From NCBI GenBank assembly GCA_033060915.1, contig CM065394.1, positions 10,112,501 through 10,176,500 on the forward strand: DNA of 64,000 nucleotides. Reading direction: 5' to 3'. Source of the DNA: Euryodendron excelsum. Taxonomy: Eukaryota; Streptophyta; Magnoliopsida; Ericales; Pentaphylacaceae. The position numbers were made by a program, and so were the translations under genes. Positions 47,570-58,331 of the stretch are shown here, piece after piece; position 1 is the first letter of the stretch; each line of letters starts with the position of its first letter. The notes under the pieces are model-generated. The model saw nothing but the letters and a program-made list of their open reading frames with translations. It did not search any database and had not been told where the DNA came from.

Positions 47570-50100
47570 CCTTCACTTTTCTCTTGATGGATAAATTCAT
47601 GTTCCAAAAATAGCTTTTGGTACACACTCAAAGGTGACATTTTGAAGTTCCTGACTAAATTTCAATCAAATGAAAAGATTGTAAAAGTTATCAATGCTTC
47701 ATTTCTATGCCTAATCCCTAAAATAGATTTCCCTGATTCATTACTGGACTATAAATCTATAAGTCTTATCTCTTATATGTATAAGATCCTATCAAAAGTA
47801 CTAGCAAGTAGATTAAGGTATGGCATTCATGAGATTGTTAATGAATCTCAAATTGCTTTCACAAGAGGAAGACAAATACTTGATGGGGTCCTAATAGCAA
47901 ATAAAATCATTGATTTTTGAAAAAGGAACAAAAAAGCAAGGGTAGTTTTAAAGCTGGATTTTGAGAAAGCATTTGATACTATAAACTAGAATTATTTATC
48001 TGATATGATGTTAGGTCTGGGATTTGGATCAACATGGGTGAAATGAATGAGAGAATGCTTGGCTTCCAGTACTATCTCAGTACTCATAAATAAATTAGCC
48101 ACTAAAGAATTCAATGTCTCAAGGGGATTAAAGCAAGGTGATCCTGTCTTACCTTTTCTTTTCAACATAGCTGCAGACGGACTCAATATTCTGCTACAAA
48201 GAGCAAAGGACTTTTGGCTTCTAAAAGGAGTTACTATTGGAGTTGATAACTCAAATTCCTTATCTGTGTCACATCTGTAATTTGTAGATGATGGATTATT
48301 TTTCTGCAATACAAATCTAATGGAATTTGCTACACTGAAAAGGACCTTAAGGTGTTTTGAGCTAATGTCTGGTTTGAAGATCAACTTCCACAAAAGTCAT
48401 TTGAGTAGTATTGGAGTAAATGAATCATTATTGTATGAAGCAGCAGACATCTTCAAGTGCAAGCACATTCACCTTCTATTCCATTATCTGGGGCTACCTT
48501 TAGGTGCAAACCCAAGGATGGTCAAAACATGGGATGGCATTGTGGATAAATTCAAAAAGAGGCTATCTATTTGGAATAGAAAATAATTATCATTTGGAGG
48601 CAAAATCACTCTTCTGAAAGCCACATTAGCTAACCTCCTAGTCTACTATTTATCTATCTTCAAATTGCTTGCAGCAGCCTATTATCAACTTGATAAGCTT
48701 TAGAGAAATTTTCTGTGGGGGGACAAAGCAGGTAAAATGAAGCTTTATTGTGTCAATTGGGAGAGAGTCACTCAAAGTAAAGAGCATGGTGGTCTTGGCA
48801 TAATTGATCTGAAAACCAAAAATTATTTCTTTCTTGCAAAATGGTGGTAGAGGTTCAATTGTGAAAAGCAGGGTCTATGGAGAAATTATTATGTGCAAAG
48901 TATGATGTAAACCCAAACTGCCAGTCTCCATTGGATGTCGTCTCCCCCAAAATGCTGAAGAATCTGGCAGGACATTCAATCTGTGGGAAGGAATCAGGAT
49001 TTGTTAAGTTCTATTCTTGTGAATAATCTCAAAGTCAAGCTGGGATCAGGTGATATTATCCAATTTTGGCATTATAATTGGTTGGGCAGCAAAACTCTGA
49101 AATCATTATTTCCAAGCCTCTTCTCAATCTCAAAGCAAAAAGATGAATTTATTAGTTCAATCATCAACCATGCAGATCTCACATGGAACCTATCCTTCAG
49201 AAGAAGCCTATTCTCTTGGGAATCTGAATCATTGGTAGAGTTCAAAGTTTTGCTTCAATCTAGTCTCCCTAAGCCTTCTAGTAAGGATTCCATGTTATGG
49301 ATGGCTGATCAAAAAGAAGGCTTCTCTTGCAAATCCTTTTGTAATGTTTTTGAAGAGAGCAAAGGTTTGTCCAAATTTAAATTTAAATACATCTAGAAAG
49401 TTTAGGCACCAACAAAATCATTGTTTTACTGCTGGCTAGCCTTGCTAGGAAAATTAAAAACAAAAGTATTCCTCCTCATGACAACAGGTTCTCTCCATGG
49501 TTTGGATAAACTATGTGCACTTTGTATGAGTGAACCCGAATCAGTGGATCACTTATTCCTATCTTGAAAGTTCTCATGGTCAGTGTGGTCTTTTCTATTA
49601 AACTGGTGAGGGTTGTTATGGGTGTGTCCTAAAACATTCAATTCACATACTGAGTGGTGGTTTGACTTCAAAATGAAGAAGTGGAAGAAATCAATTTGGT
49701 AGATCCTATTCATGGCAACAATTTGAAAGCTGTGGACGACAAAAAATAATGTAATATTCAATCAGTTGAAGCCAAATTGGGCAAATTTAGTTGAAGGCAT
49801 CAAGCTTACATCTGCCTTCTGGGTGAAAGCAATTAATCCAGCTGCATGGTTCTGCATCCATGAGCACATTCATCCCATCCAAATCATTCAAGAGCTTAAA
49901 TTCTAATGGTTTTCCTTCCTTATTTTGGCTTCTTACAAATGTAATGTGTTATTGTATTTCCTCTTCTAGTTCTTGGGCTCAGGCTGATAGTTTTCTTCTC
50001 TATCCAAGCTTGTTGCTTGTTCAGTTTTGATTACTTGCCTCCTCCCAGTTGGTTTCCCCTTTCATTTCTAATGAAATTTGCTTTTCAAAAAAAAAAAAAA
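47570..50100 (+). mobile_element. 5'-truncated L1-type LINE, pseudogenised
   Basis: Frames on plus encode L1 reverse transcriptase from the L-C-L-I-P-K block (about 47705) through L-D-F-E-K-A-F-D (about 47955), G-L-K-Q-G-D-P (about 48130) and the catalytic F-V-D-D (48281-48292), then a downstream Y-L-G-L-P-L-G block (about 48490) and a zf-RVT-like cysteine region near 49430-49600. Stops and shifts break the frame repeatedly, for example at 47918-47920 and 47988. The 3' untranslated end AATGAAATTTGCTTTTC plus 14 A (50087-50100) is a typical plant L1 tail. The endonuclease half is missing. No clear target duplication was found. Confidence 0.9.
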
Positions 50101-51629
50101 CACAGCTTTAGGAGTTGTGGTCAAGTATGATACTAGGGGAGTTAGATTGGGACCTTTTCCTGAAACAGAAGTGATTCTAAACATATGCTTCAATAAAACA
50201 CGTATTTTTAACAAAATAATATTAATGTACAATATTGCCTTGTTTATCTTTGGAATCAATGTCTTGTTACTCTCATGTTATATTTTAAATTAGGATAAAG
50301 TATGAGAACTGTTTTTGACTTTATAAGATATTTGAATTTATTGTGAATGTATCTATTATTGCTATTGAACCTTCCTACAAACTCATTGTGAATTCATTTG
50401 TTTGTTACAAGGATGATGCTAGTCTGAGTATGAATTCGACCCTAAGCCAATTTCGGTTAAGTATTAGCATAAAAACTATTATCTGTTGCGCTTTAATGTT
50501 ATAGCTAAATATGGTTTAGGGGCTTACCACGAGCTACCATAGCCAAAGTTGCCAAACTTCAGTTTGTACGTATCTTGCCATGGAGTGTCGAATTGTATTG
50601 AATTGATCGAACTCTTAGATTCGCTAGGATAGCAAATGAAGAACATAATGAGTTTCAAATTGAACGATTCTTGACCTTATTTTATTGGGATATTGTTTTA
50701 TATTAAACAAAAAAAAATGGATTGAGATTTTCTTTGCATGTCACATGATCAAAATTTTAACTATATTTCTTTCAAAAACATTTTTAAAATAAGCATCTGT
50801 AAGTGTTTATTAACTTAAGGGACCTCCATTTGTCCAGTTCAGGATTAAGAATCTCCAACATTCCAAAATATTCTCATGTTTTAGCTTTTTAAAACTTAAG
50901 CTGTTAGGGAGAGCATAGTAGGAATCACATATTTATATCACCACAAAGCAGTCTTAACTATGGCCAAGACTATCCTCCATAGACAGGCCAGACTCCTAGT
51001 GATACTGGTGATCAGACATTTATATGTATTGTAATTACAAAATAAGTGATAAGATTTGAGAACAGGACTTGGTTACTAGTTACCTTAAGCACTTTTTATG
51101 AACATCCAAACCCTTCAGCTTCCCAAACTGCTAACTATACTAAGTTATAGATATGGGATAGCTTGCCCCATTTTCTCAAGGGTTGGGTGCTGACTGGTGG
51201 ATTAATGTGTTTATCTATACTTATCTTTCTTCTATGTATTGTCCACTCTTGACAGAAAACAGAAGGGTCATGAAAAATGTCATAACCATCAACAAATATG
51301 GCTCCACTAATGTTTCTTACATTCAGCGTTTGTACAAATAATTAACAGAATTTCTCATCGAAAAGTCAATAAGGAGATATCAAAAATTCTTTTAGTGTTA
51401 GGCTTTTCAGTCGAAGTCAGTCGGTTGTGCTTCGATGAGAATTCCATGTTACAAAATAGTTGTTGCATCACTCTCGATAAATTAGGCTTAGTGCATGCTT
51501 TCCATAGTTTTCATATTCTTCCTATTGAACATTCATTGGTTTTTTATTTGTAGAACTACTTTTTTCTAAAATCCAAATACAATCATTAGTTAAGAACAAC
51601 ATTTTTCTCTATACTATTGCATGATTAAG
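50101..51629. other. Intergenic between two LINEs
   Basis: No recognised gene, repeat or RNA. The open frames at 50068-50293 span the LINE tail and are not coding. AT-rich, low-copy-looking. Confidence 0.5.
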
Positions 51630-52470
51630 TTTTTTTTTTTTTTAAACAGCAAAAGTGGACAATATATTAATAACCAAAAATAGGATATATCAAGGGAAAG
51701 GATCAGAAAAACTACAACCAATTCCTTAGAATCTAAATCCACTCCAAGAAAGTACATTTGCATAACCAGAGAACACACCCCCTTGCATCAGATGAGATCT
51801 CCAAATTGGATGATTAATATCATCTGCTCAACCCCTGCTTTTCCATTTTAATTAAAACATCATCAATTGATCTAGGAATACGTTAGCCTTGAACACTTCT
51901 AACCCTTTCAAGTGAATACATTACGTCATTAATTGTAAATGATACATGAGATGACTTTGCTTTTACCCATATGGCTGCATGCAACTTAGAGTTCTCCACC
52001 ATTTCCATCAAGGTAGCATTCACTTGATTGAAAATGAGCTCATTCCTGGCGCTCCAAATATTCCATATTACTGACATAAACAAGGATTCCCGAATTTGTT
52101 TTTCAACCTTCCTAAACTTCAAAGACCACCACCACTTGGCATGATTACTTAGGCTGTCTGAGCTTGACCACATTACACCCCACCATTTTAAGATGGAACT
52201 CCAACTTTTCCAAGCAAACATACATGTAACAAGTAGATGATTGGAATCTTCCTCTGCTTGCTAACACAACTCATAGAAAATGCTACTGTTCTTAGGCAAG
52301 TTGTTCCTCTTTGCAAGCATCACCTTGGACTTGAGCCTCTCCTGTAGAGCTAACCATCCAAATAATATGACTTTAGGGGGACTTTCGACTTCCATATTTT
52401 ACCAAAAATAGAAGAAACCTGATAAGAACACCCTCCACTAGATCTACAGTAGGACATTATAGAGAAGACA
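51630..52470 (-). mobile_element. Second L1-type LINE, 3' part
   Basis: Minus oriented: the poly(A) tail appears as 14 T at 51630-51643. Upstream on minus come the open frame 52221-51883 with an I-W-N-I-W-S-A-R-N-E-L-I-F-N block typical of the L1 carboxy-terminal region, and zf-RVT-like sequence at about 52465-52230. The LINE is cut by the solo LTR at 52470/52471 and continues at 57866. Confidence 0.85.
52466..52470. repeat. Target site duplication AGACA, left copy
   Basis: Repeated at 57866-57870 on the other side of the solo LTR, inside LINE sequence. Confidence 0.85.
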
Positions 52471-52671
52471 TGTAAGCACCCCATTTTTGACCGCTCGAAA
52501 GTCTACACTCCGTCCAGACTTGTTTTCAAGTCACTGTGGGCATATTCCAACCGAAACCAACTCTCTAAGTCTAAATCCCGTCTGTCCATCGCTTCGCGGG
52601 CCCACCAGGCCCAAATAGAGGCAAAATGACCAAAATGCCCTTAGGGGCATCGTCCTTTCCTTTCCGACTCT

Positions 52672-53330
52672 ACTCCCTCTCTCGAGACAATTGATTCCTC
52701 GAGACGGTAAATCTATTCCAACTCAAGCACGTCTTCTCAGAGACGATAAGTCCCCTTTCCAATCCCTCTCTTGAGACAGTTTATTCCTCAAGATGGTAAA
52801 TCTATTCCAACTCAGGCACGTCTTCTCGGAGATGATAAGTCCCCTTTCTAATCCCTCTCTCGAGACAGTTTATTCCTCGAGACGGTTCCAATCCAGGCAC
52901 GTCTTTTCGGAGACAGTAAGTCCCCTTTCCAATCCCTCTCTCGAGACAGTTTATTCCTCGAGATGGTTCCAATCTAAGCACGTCTTTTCGGAGACGGTAA
53001 GTCCCCTTTCCAATCCCTCTCTCGAGACAGTTTATTCCTTGAGATGGTTCCAATCCAGGCACGTCTTTTCGGAGACGGTAAGTCCCCTTTCCAATCCCTC
53101 TCTCGAGACAATTTATTCCTCAAGACGGTTCCAATCCATGCACGTCTTTTCGGAGACAGTAAGTCTCCTTTCCAATCCCTCTCTCTCAACAGTTTATTCT
53201 TCGAGACGGTTCCAATTCAGGCACGTCTTTTCGGAGGCGGTAAGTCCCCTTTCCAATCCTTCTCTCGTGACAGTTTATTCCTCGAGATGGTCCAAGTAGC
53301 GAAAATACTCATAAATATCACAACCGTTAG
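52672..53330. repeat. 81-bp tandem repeat array in the solo LTR
   Basis: AATCCCTCTCTCGAGACAGT starts recur at 52761, 52850, 52931, 53012, 53093, 53174 and 53255. The first interval is 89 bp, the rest exactly 81. Because 81 is divisible by three, the array stays open as a 168-residue frame (52793-53299) with a 27-residue period, and also on the other strand; neither is a gene. Confidence 0.9.
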
Positions 53331-53509
53331 AGTAGCGAAAATACTCACAAATAGGTCGATATAGGGAATTGCCAACAAACCCTTGTGTCACGACAACCAC
53401 TGTCAGAGTGGTGGAAACACTCAAAACCCAGGTCAACACCAGTGTCTGTTAGCCCACTTCGGTGAAAAATGACCAAACTGCCCTTTGAACCTTTTCCAAA
53501 ACTTTTCGG

Positions 53510-54190
53510 TTAAGATGACCAATTTGCCCCTAGGCATCCGACAGCCCCAGGAACCACACCGGCTCTGGGTATCAAACCGATAACCCTTTGAGATTACTTC
53601 TTATAGTATTCTCAACCTTCCGTTACCTTTCCAGATCATTTCGAGTTAGTTCCGGCCAACTCGATACAAAATGACCGTTTTGCCCCTAGTGGGCTGGTCT
53701 CCTTTTTCGACCACACCGACTCTGGGTATCAAACCGGTACCTTCTGAGATTGCTTTTTATAGTATTCTCAATCTTCCTTTACCTTTTCGGATCATTCTGA
53801 GTTAGTTCCAGCCAACTCGGTACAAAATAACTTTTTTGCCCCTAGTGGGTCGGTCTCCTTTTTCGACCACACCGACTCTGGGTATCAAACTGTTAACCTT
53901 CTGAGACTGCTTTTTGTAGTGTTCTCAACATCCCTTTACCTTTTCAAATCATTCCGAGTTAGTTCCAGCAAACCCGACACAAAATGACCGTTTTGCCCTT
54001 AGTGGGCCGGTCTCCTTTTCCGACCACGCCGGCTCTGGGAATCAAATCGGAAACCTTTGGGAACATTCTGAATAATGTTTCCAGATCCCAAGTCTTCTTC
54101 CGGGACAGTCCGAGTCTGTCCTGGCAGTTTTCCAGTCTGATTGACCATTTTGCCCCTAAAGGCCCAGTCAACCTTTCCGACCCATCTTGT
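53510..54190. repeat. Five U3 repeat units of about 157 bp
   Basis: Units carry GACCGTTTTGCCCCTAGTGG, then GACCACACCGACTCTGGGTA, then TCAAACCGGTA and a TTCCGAGTTAGTTCC-like end. Intervals are 155, 157, 157 and 156 bp. The same array, with 3-4 units, is in every LTR of the family. Confidence 0.85.
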
Positions 54191-54485
54191 CCTCATTTCT
54201 CAAGTCAAATACCTCCAGGACACTATTTTAAGTGTTCCTGCTCCTTTACGGCCTTCCAGGTCATTCTCGGCTCCTTCAAATCATTCTCGGACTTTCTGAA
54301 GTCACTCCTAGTGAAGCCAGGCTAAAAATTGCATGGTAGTCACTAGTACAGGCGCCCAAATCTAGTCAAAGATACGTTGCTTGCCGACCTTAAATATTTC
54401 CTAAATGGATGGCGCCACTCCTAGTGGCACCAGTGTAAATTATGGCCTAGCGCCACTGCAACAGGCGCTAGTGTTATCCAACCTC

Positions 54486-54493
54486 TATAAATA
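54486..54493 (+). promoter_or_regulatory. TATA box of the solo LTR
   Basis: TATAAATA shortly after the GGCGCC palindromic block. Confidence 0.6.
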
Positions 54494-57400
54494 CAGAGCC
54501 TCCTTCAACATGGAAAGGATCCGCAAACTCAACCTAAAAATCATATATTTCGATATACAGAGCTTGAGCACCCCCTAAACCCTAGCTTCCTTAGGTTTTT
54601 CAAACCCTAGCCACCATACACTAAACCCTAGCCTCCTATACACCCCCATACACTCATACACTAACCTTCAACCCTCCTTCGAAGACTTGAAGAGTTGCAA
54701 TCTGAAGTTTGAAGATTGAAGGCGGCTCTTGAAGATTGAAGACGAAGATCAAGACGAAGACCGAAGAAAGCAAGGCACGCAAAACAAACAAGACACAAGG
54801 TAGGTTCTCCATTTAAATTTCCACACTTCCCCCCCTCTCTTCTCTCTCCTAACCCACTTGGGTTTTCGCTATTTTAATTCCCCATCTCTTTCCCCCTTTT
54901 CTTTGCATGCTTGAAACAAGAGAATTCCCGGTCCATGTGTAGGATTCGGCTATTGGAGAGTCACCGTGTCGGGGGCTTTCTTCTAGTCTAACCAGACACC
55001 ACGTGGGTCCGGCCCCCTTGATTATGTGGTGAAGCGTTAGCTTTGTATGTTCACGATCCCAAAATTGCATTGTGCATATCATGGTCTTGCATCTTTCAAA
55101 AGTCGTTTTCAAAGTTGTTTTCAAAATCATTTTCAAACTTGTTTTCAAAATTGCATCAAAATCTCATTTTTCAAAACATGTTTTCAAAATTACAATCCTA
55201 GGGTGATTCTAGCATTTTCATGGCTAGGATTGCTTTAGGAAAGTGTTACATTCAAAGTGACCAATATGGTCCATATTTTCAACTCTTCTTGTTTTCAAAA
55301 CCGCTTTCCTAAAGTGGTTCTAGCCCTCCTATGGTTAGAATTGCTTTAGGAAAGTGAGATATTTTTACACTTCCTAGAAACTCTATTTTCAAAAAACTCT
55401 TTTCCTAAAAATCTCTTTCAATATACTTTCCTAAAACTCTTCTCTCCAAAGTTGTTTTCAAAAACTCTCTTCAAAATCTATTTTTCAAAGCTTCCTGTTC
55501 CAACTCCTTTCCAAAAACTCTTTCTCCTCAAAATTCACTTTCTAAAAACACTCTCTAAATTCACTTTCCAAAAAACTCTCTTCAACAATCTTCTACCAAA
55601 AATCTTTTTAAAGAAACTCTCTCCAAAAATCTTTCTAAAAAACTCTTTCCAAAACCTTCCTTCTAGAAACTCTCCTCTATGATTTTGCTTCTAAAATCTT
55701 CGTTTCTAAAAACATACTTTTCAAAAACTCATTCTCTTTAAAATCTTTTTTTTTTCAAAAACTTTATCTTTAAATTCACTTTCCGAAAACTCCTCCCTAG
55801 GATTCCCTTCTAGAAAACCTTCGTTTCCAAAAACGCACTTTCCAAAAATCCTCTTTCCTTATAGCCCAAGTCTAGCCCTAGAACCCACAATTAGGAAACC
55901 CTAATTTTCTTTCCAAAAACATGATTTCCAAACTTTGCCCCAAACCTAGGTTTCCAAAACCTCCTGTTTTTACATCTAAACTATACCTGTTTCCAAAACC
56001 TGTTTTCTACGTCGAAACTATAGTTTTCCAAATCTAGGGTTTCTAGAATCTCCCTTTCTAAATCCTTGTCAAATCCTACCTTCCCTTTAGGAAACCAACT
56101 CAAATCTTTCCATTTAGAAGACTAGATCCTATCCTCCGTTTTTGGAAATAAAATCAAACCTTCTCTTTTAGAAACAAAATCCAATCTCTTCCTAATCCAA
56201 ATCTTTTCTAATTCAACTCCTTCTTAAACTTCTCCTTTCCTAAATCTTAAGTTTCTAAAACTTGAACATAAAGATCTTTCCTAAATTTTAAAAACTTAAC
56301 TTCTACATCTTTCCTAATCCTACCCCTTTCCAAATCTAAGTTTTCAAACCTTTCCTAAACTCAAACCTTTCCTAATCTCAAGATTTTCTAAAACTCAAAT
56401 TTTTAAAACTTTCTAAATCTTAAACTTTCTAAATTTCAAATCTATCCAAGTCTAAAACTTTCTTAAGTTGAAACTTTCTTAATTCAAACCTTTTCTAAAT
56501 CTTTCTTAATTTGAAATCTTTTTAAAATTCTAAGCTTTTCGAATTCAAAACTTTCTTAACTTGAAACTTTCCAAATTCTAAACCTTTCTTAAACTAAACT
56601 TTTCCTAATTCAAAACATTTCTAAATTCAACACTTTCCTATTTCAAAACCTTCCTTAAAACGAAACTTTCCAATTTTCAAAACTTCCCTATTTCAAAACA
56701 TTCCAAATTCAAAACTTTCCTAAGTTGAAACTTTCCTAATTCCAAAACTTTCCTAAAATGACACTTTCCTAATTCAAAACTTTCCTAATCTGATTCTTTC
56801 CTAAATTCCAAGTTTCTAAATCTTTCAAGATCTTTCCAAATCCAACATTCAAGTCCAACCTTCCTTAAGCCTTAAATCTTTCCTAAATCCTATCTTTCCT
56901 AAGCCTAGGTTTCCTAAACCTCAATCTTTCCAAAACAATTCCAATTTCCCATATTCTATTCTAAGTTCAAATCAAATCCTCTTTCCAATTCAATCTCTTT
57001 CTTCCAAATCAATCTCTTTTCAATCGGACTCTTGTCCAAACTACGATTGACCTGATTCCTCCAAAAGGATATGTAGGCAACCTTCATAGGTGCGGTCACA
57101 ACTTCTTTCAAATTTTAAATTCCTCCATATTTTCCAAATTTCAAATTCCAAAATCTTTTCAAATCTCTAATCTATTTTCAAACTTCCAATTTCAATTTTC
57201 TATTTCCAAATTTTCAAACTTTTCAATTTCAATTCCATCTCTTTAAATCTATTTTCAAATCAAATCAATTTCAAATCAATCTCTTTCCAAATCTATTTTT
57301 CAATTCTCTTTCCTTGCACTTGCATATCATGCATCATGTTAGTTTCTTTTCAAGCATTGTTTTCCAAAGTGAATAGGATTGAACTATAATTAGTCGAAGA

Positions 57401-57865
57401 CTCTCATAGGTGAATCTAGGGTAGATTGACATGTAAGTACCGAAAGGGCGGGGTAGGGTGATAGCTTAGTGCGTTTTCTCTACACGTAACCAACCTCCGT
57501 ACCTAGATCACTGATTTCAAAGACCAAAAAGGAGTTATTTTTTAAAAAGGGCTAAATGTTTTTCAAAGGTTGCCAAATAACCTGTTTTCTTAAAAATCCT
57601 TTCTTGAGGAGATATTTTCAAAAGCGTTTTTCAATAACCCTAAGTATAGTTTCCGAATTATTCTTGGTTTTTAGGTGACCTAACTCACCTTAATTAAGTT
57701 AGGTGGCGACTCCAAATCTTTTGCTAAAAGCCCTTCATTCAAATATATTTTCAATTCAAACTTAGTCGCACTCATTCTTCTAGGAGGATGAGTTCTAATG
57801 AGAGAGTACAGCATTTTTCCCGCTTGTGTGAGTATTCCTCGAGTGCGAAAAATCTGGGCGCGACA

Positions 57866-58331
57866 AGACACCATCATTTTCCAATTCCCAAATCATAGAA
57901 TTAGGCTTTAAAGGATTTAGGCTGCAATCCTCAATCAACTTCCCCAAAGTACCCTACTACTCTACTTCCCAAGCTAATAATTGTCTTCTATAGGAAAAAT
58001 TTCATGATCCTCCACTCTCCATCATTTCTGCAATTGAGAGATTCTTCTGTAGAGATAATAAAAATAGTCTAGAAAAAGCACAATTGAAAGATTCATTCCC
58101 TTTCCAAACATCCGACCATAATTTAGTGCTACCGTCATCACCTACCTTTATCTTTAAGTTATTCCATAAAGTATCTTTGATGGCACTTTGCTCCATTCCT
58201 ACCTTTAGTATACTAGGCCAGATGCTTGAGCATTCATTGCTCTGAACTCCACTAAGTAACCATGCTCCATCATATTTATACATGTGACACACAACCCTTC
58301 ACCATAAAGCTCCTTTTTCCTTTGCAAATCT
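57866..58331 (-). mobile_element. Second L1-type LINE, upstream part
   Basis: Minus frame 58292-58002 carries an L1 segment (W-N-N-L-K-I-K-V-G-D-D-G-S-T-K-L-W-S-D-V-W-K-G, then A-F-S-R-L-F) that normally lies between reverse transcriptase and zf-RVT. It continues to the left past the solo LTR and is cut at 58331 by the next LTR. The reverse transcriptase part must lie beyond the window. Confidence 0.85.

Larger units (their letters stand above)
52471..57865 (+). mobile_element. Solo Tat/Ogre-like LTR (5395 bp)
   Basis: From TGTAAGCACCCC to GCGACA with AGACA on both sides and LINE sequence resuming directly, so no primer-binding site or internal region remains. This is the longest LTR here because of an 81-bp repeat array. 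It has five 157-bp U3 units (TTTGCC words at 53523, 53678, 53835, 53992 and 54148), the palindromic GGCGCCACTCCTAGTGGCAC block (about 54410-54430), TATAAATA at 54486-54493, and a G-depleted tract at 55080-57350. Its complete ends define the LTR boundaries for the family. Confidence 0.9.

Noticed and set aside
52793..53299. A 168-residue protein with 27-residue repeats
   Set aside because: It is the 81-bp LTR array read in frame. The opposite strand is open too, and other LTR copies lack the frame.
54770..54810. Splice donor-like AAGGTAGG in the solo LTR, as in Ogre introns
   Set aside because: No matching acceptor can be located and other copies vary at the site; too weak to call.
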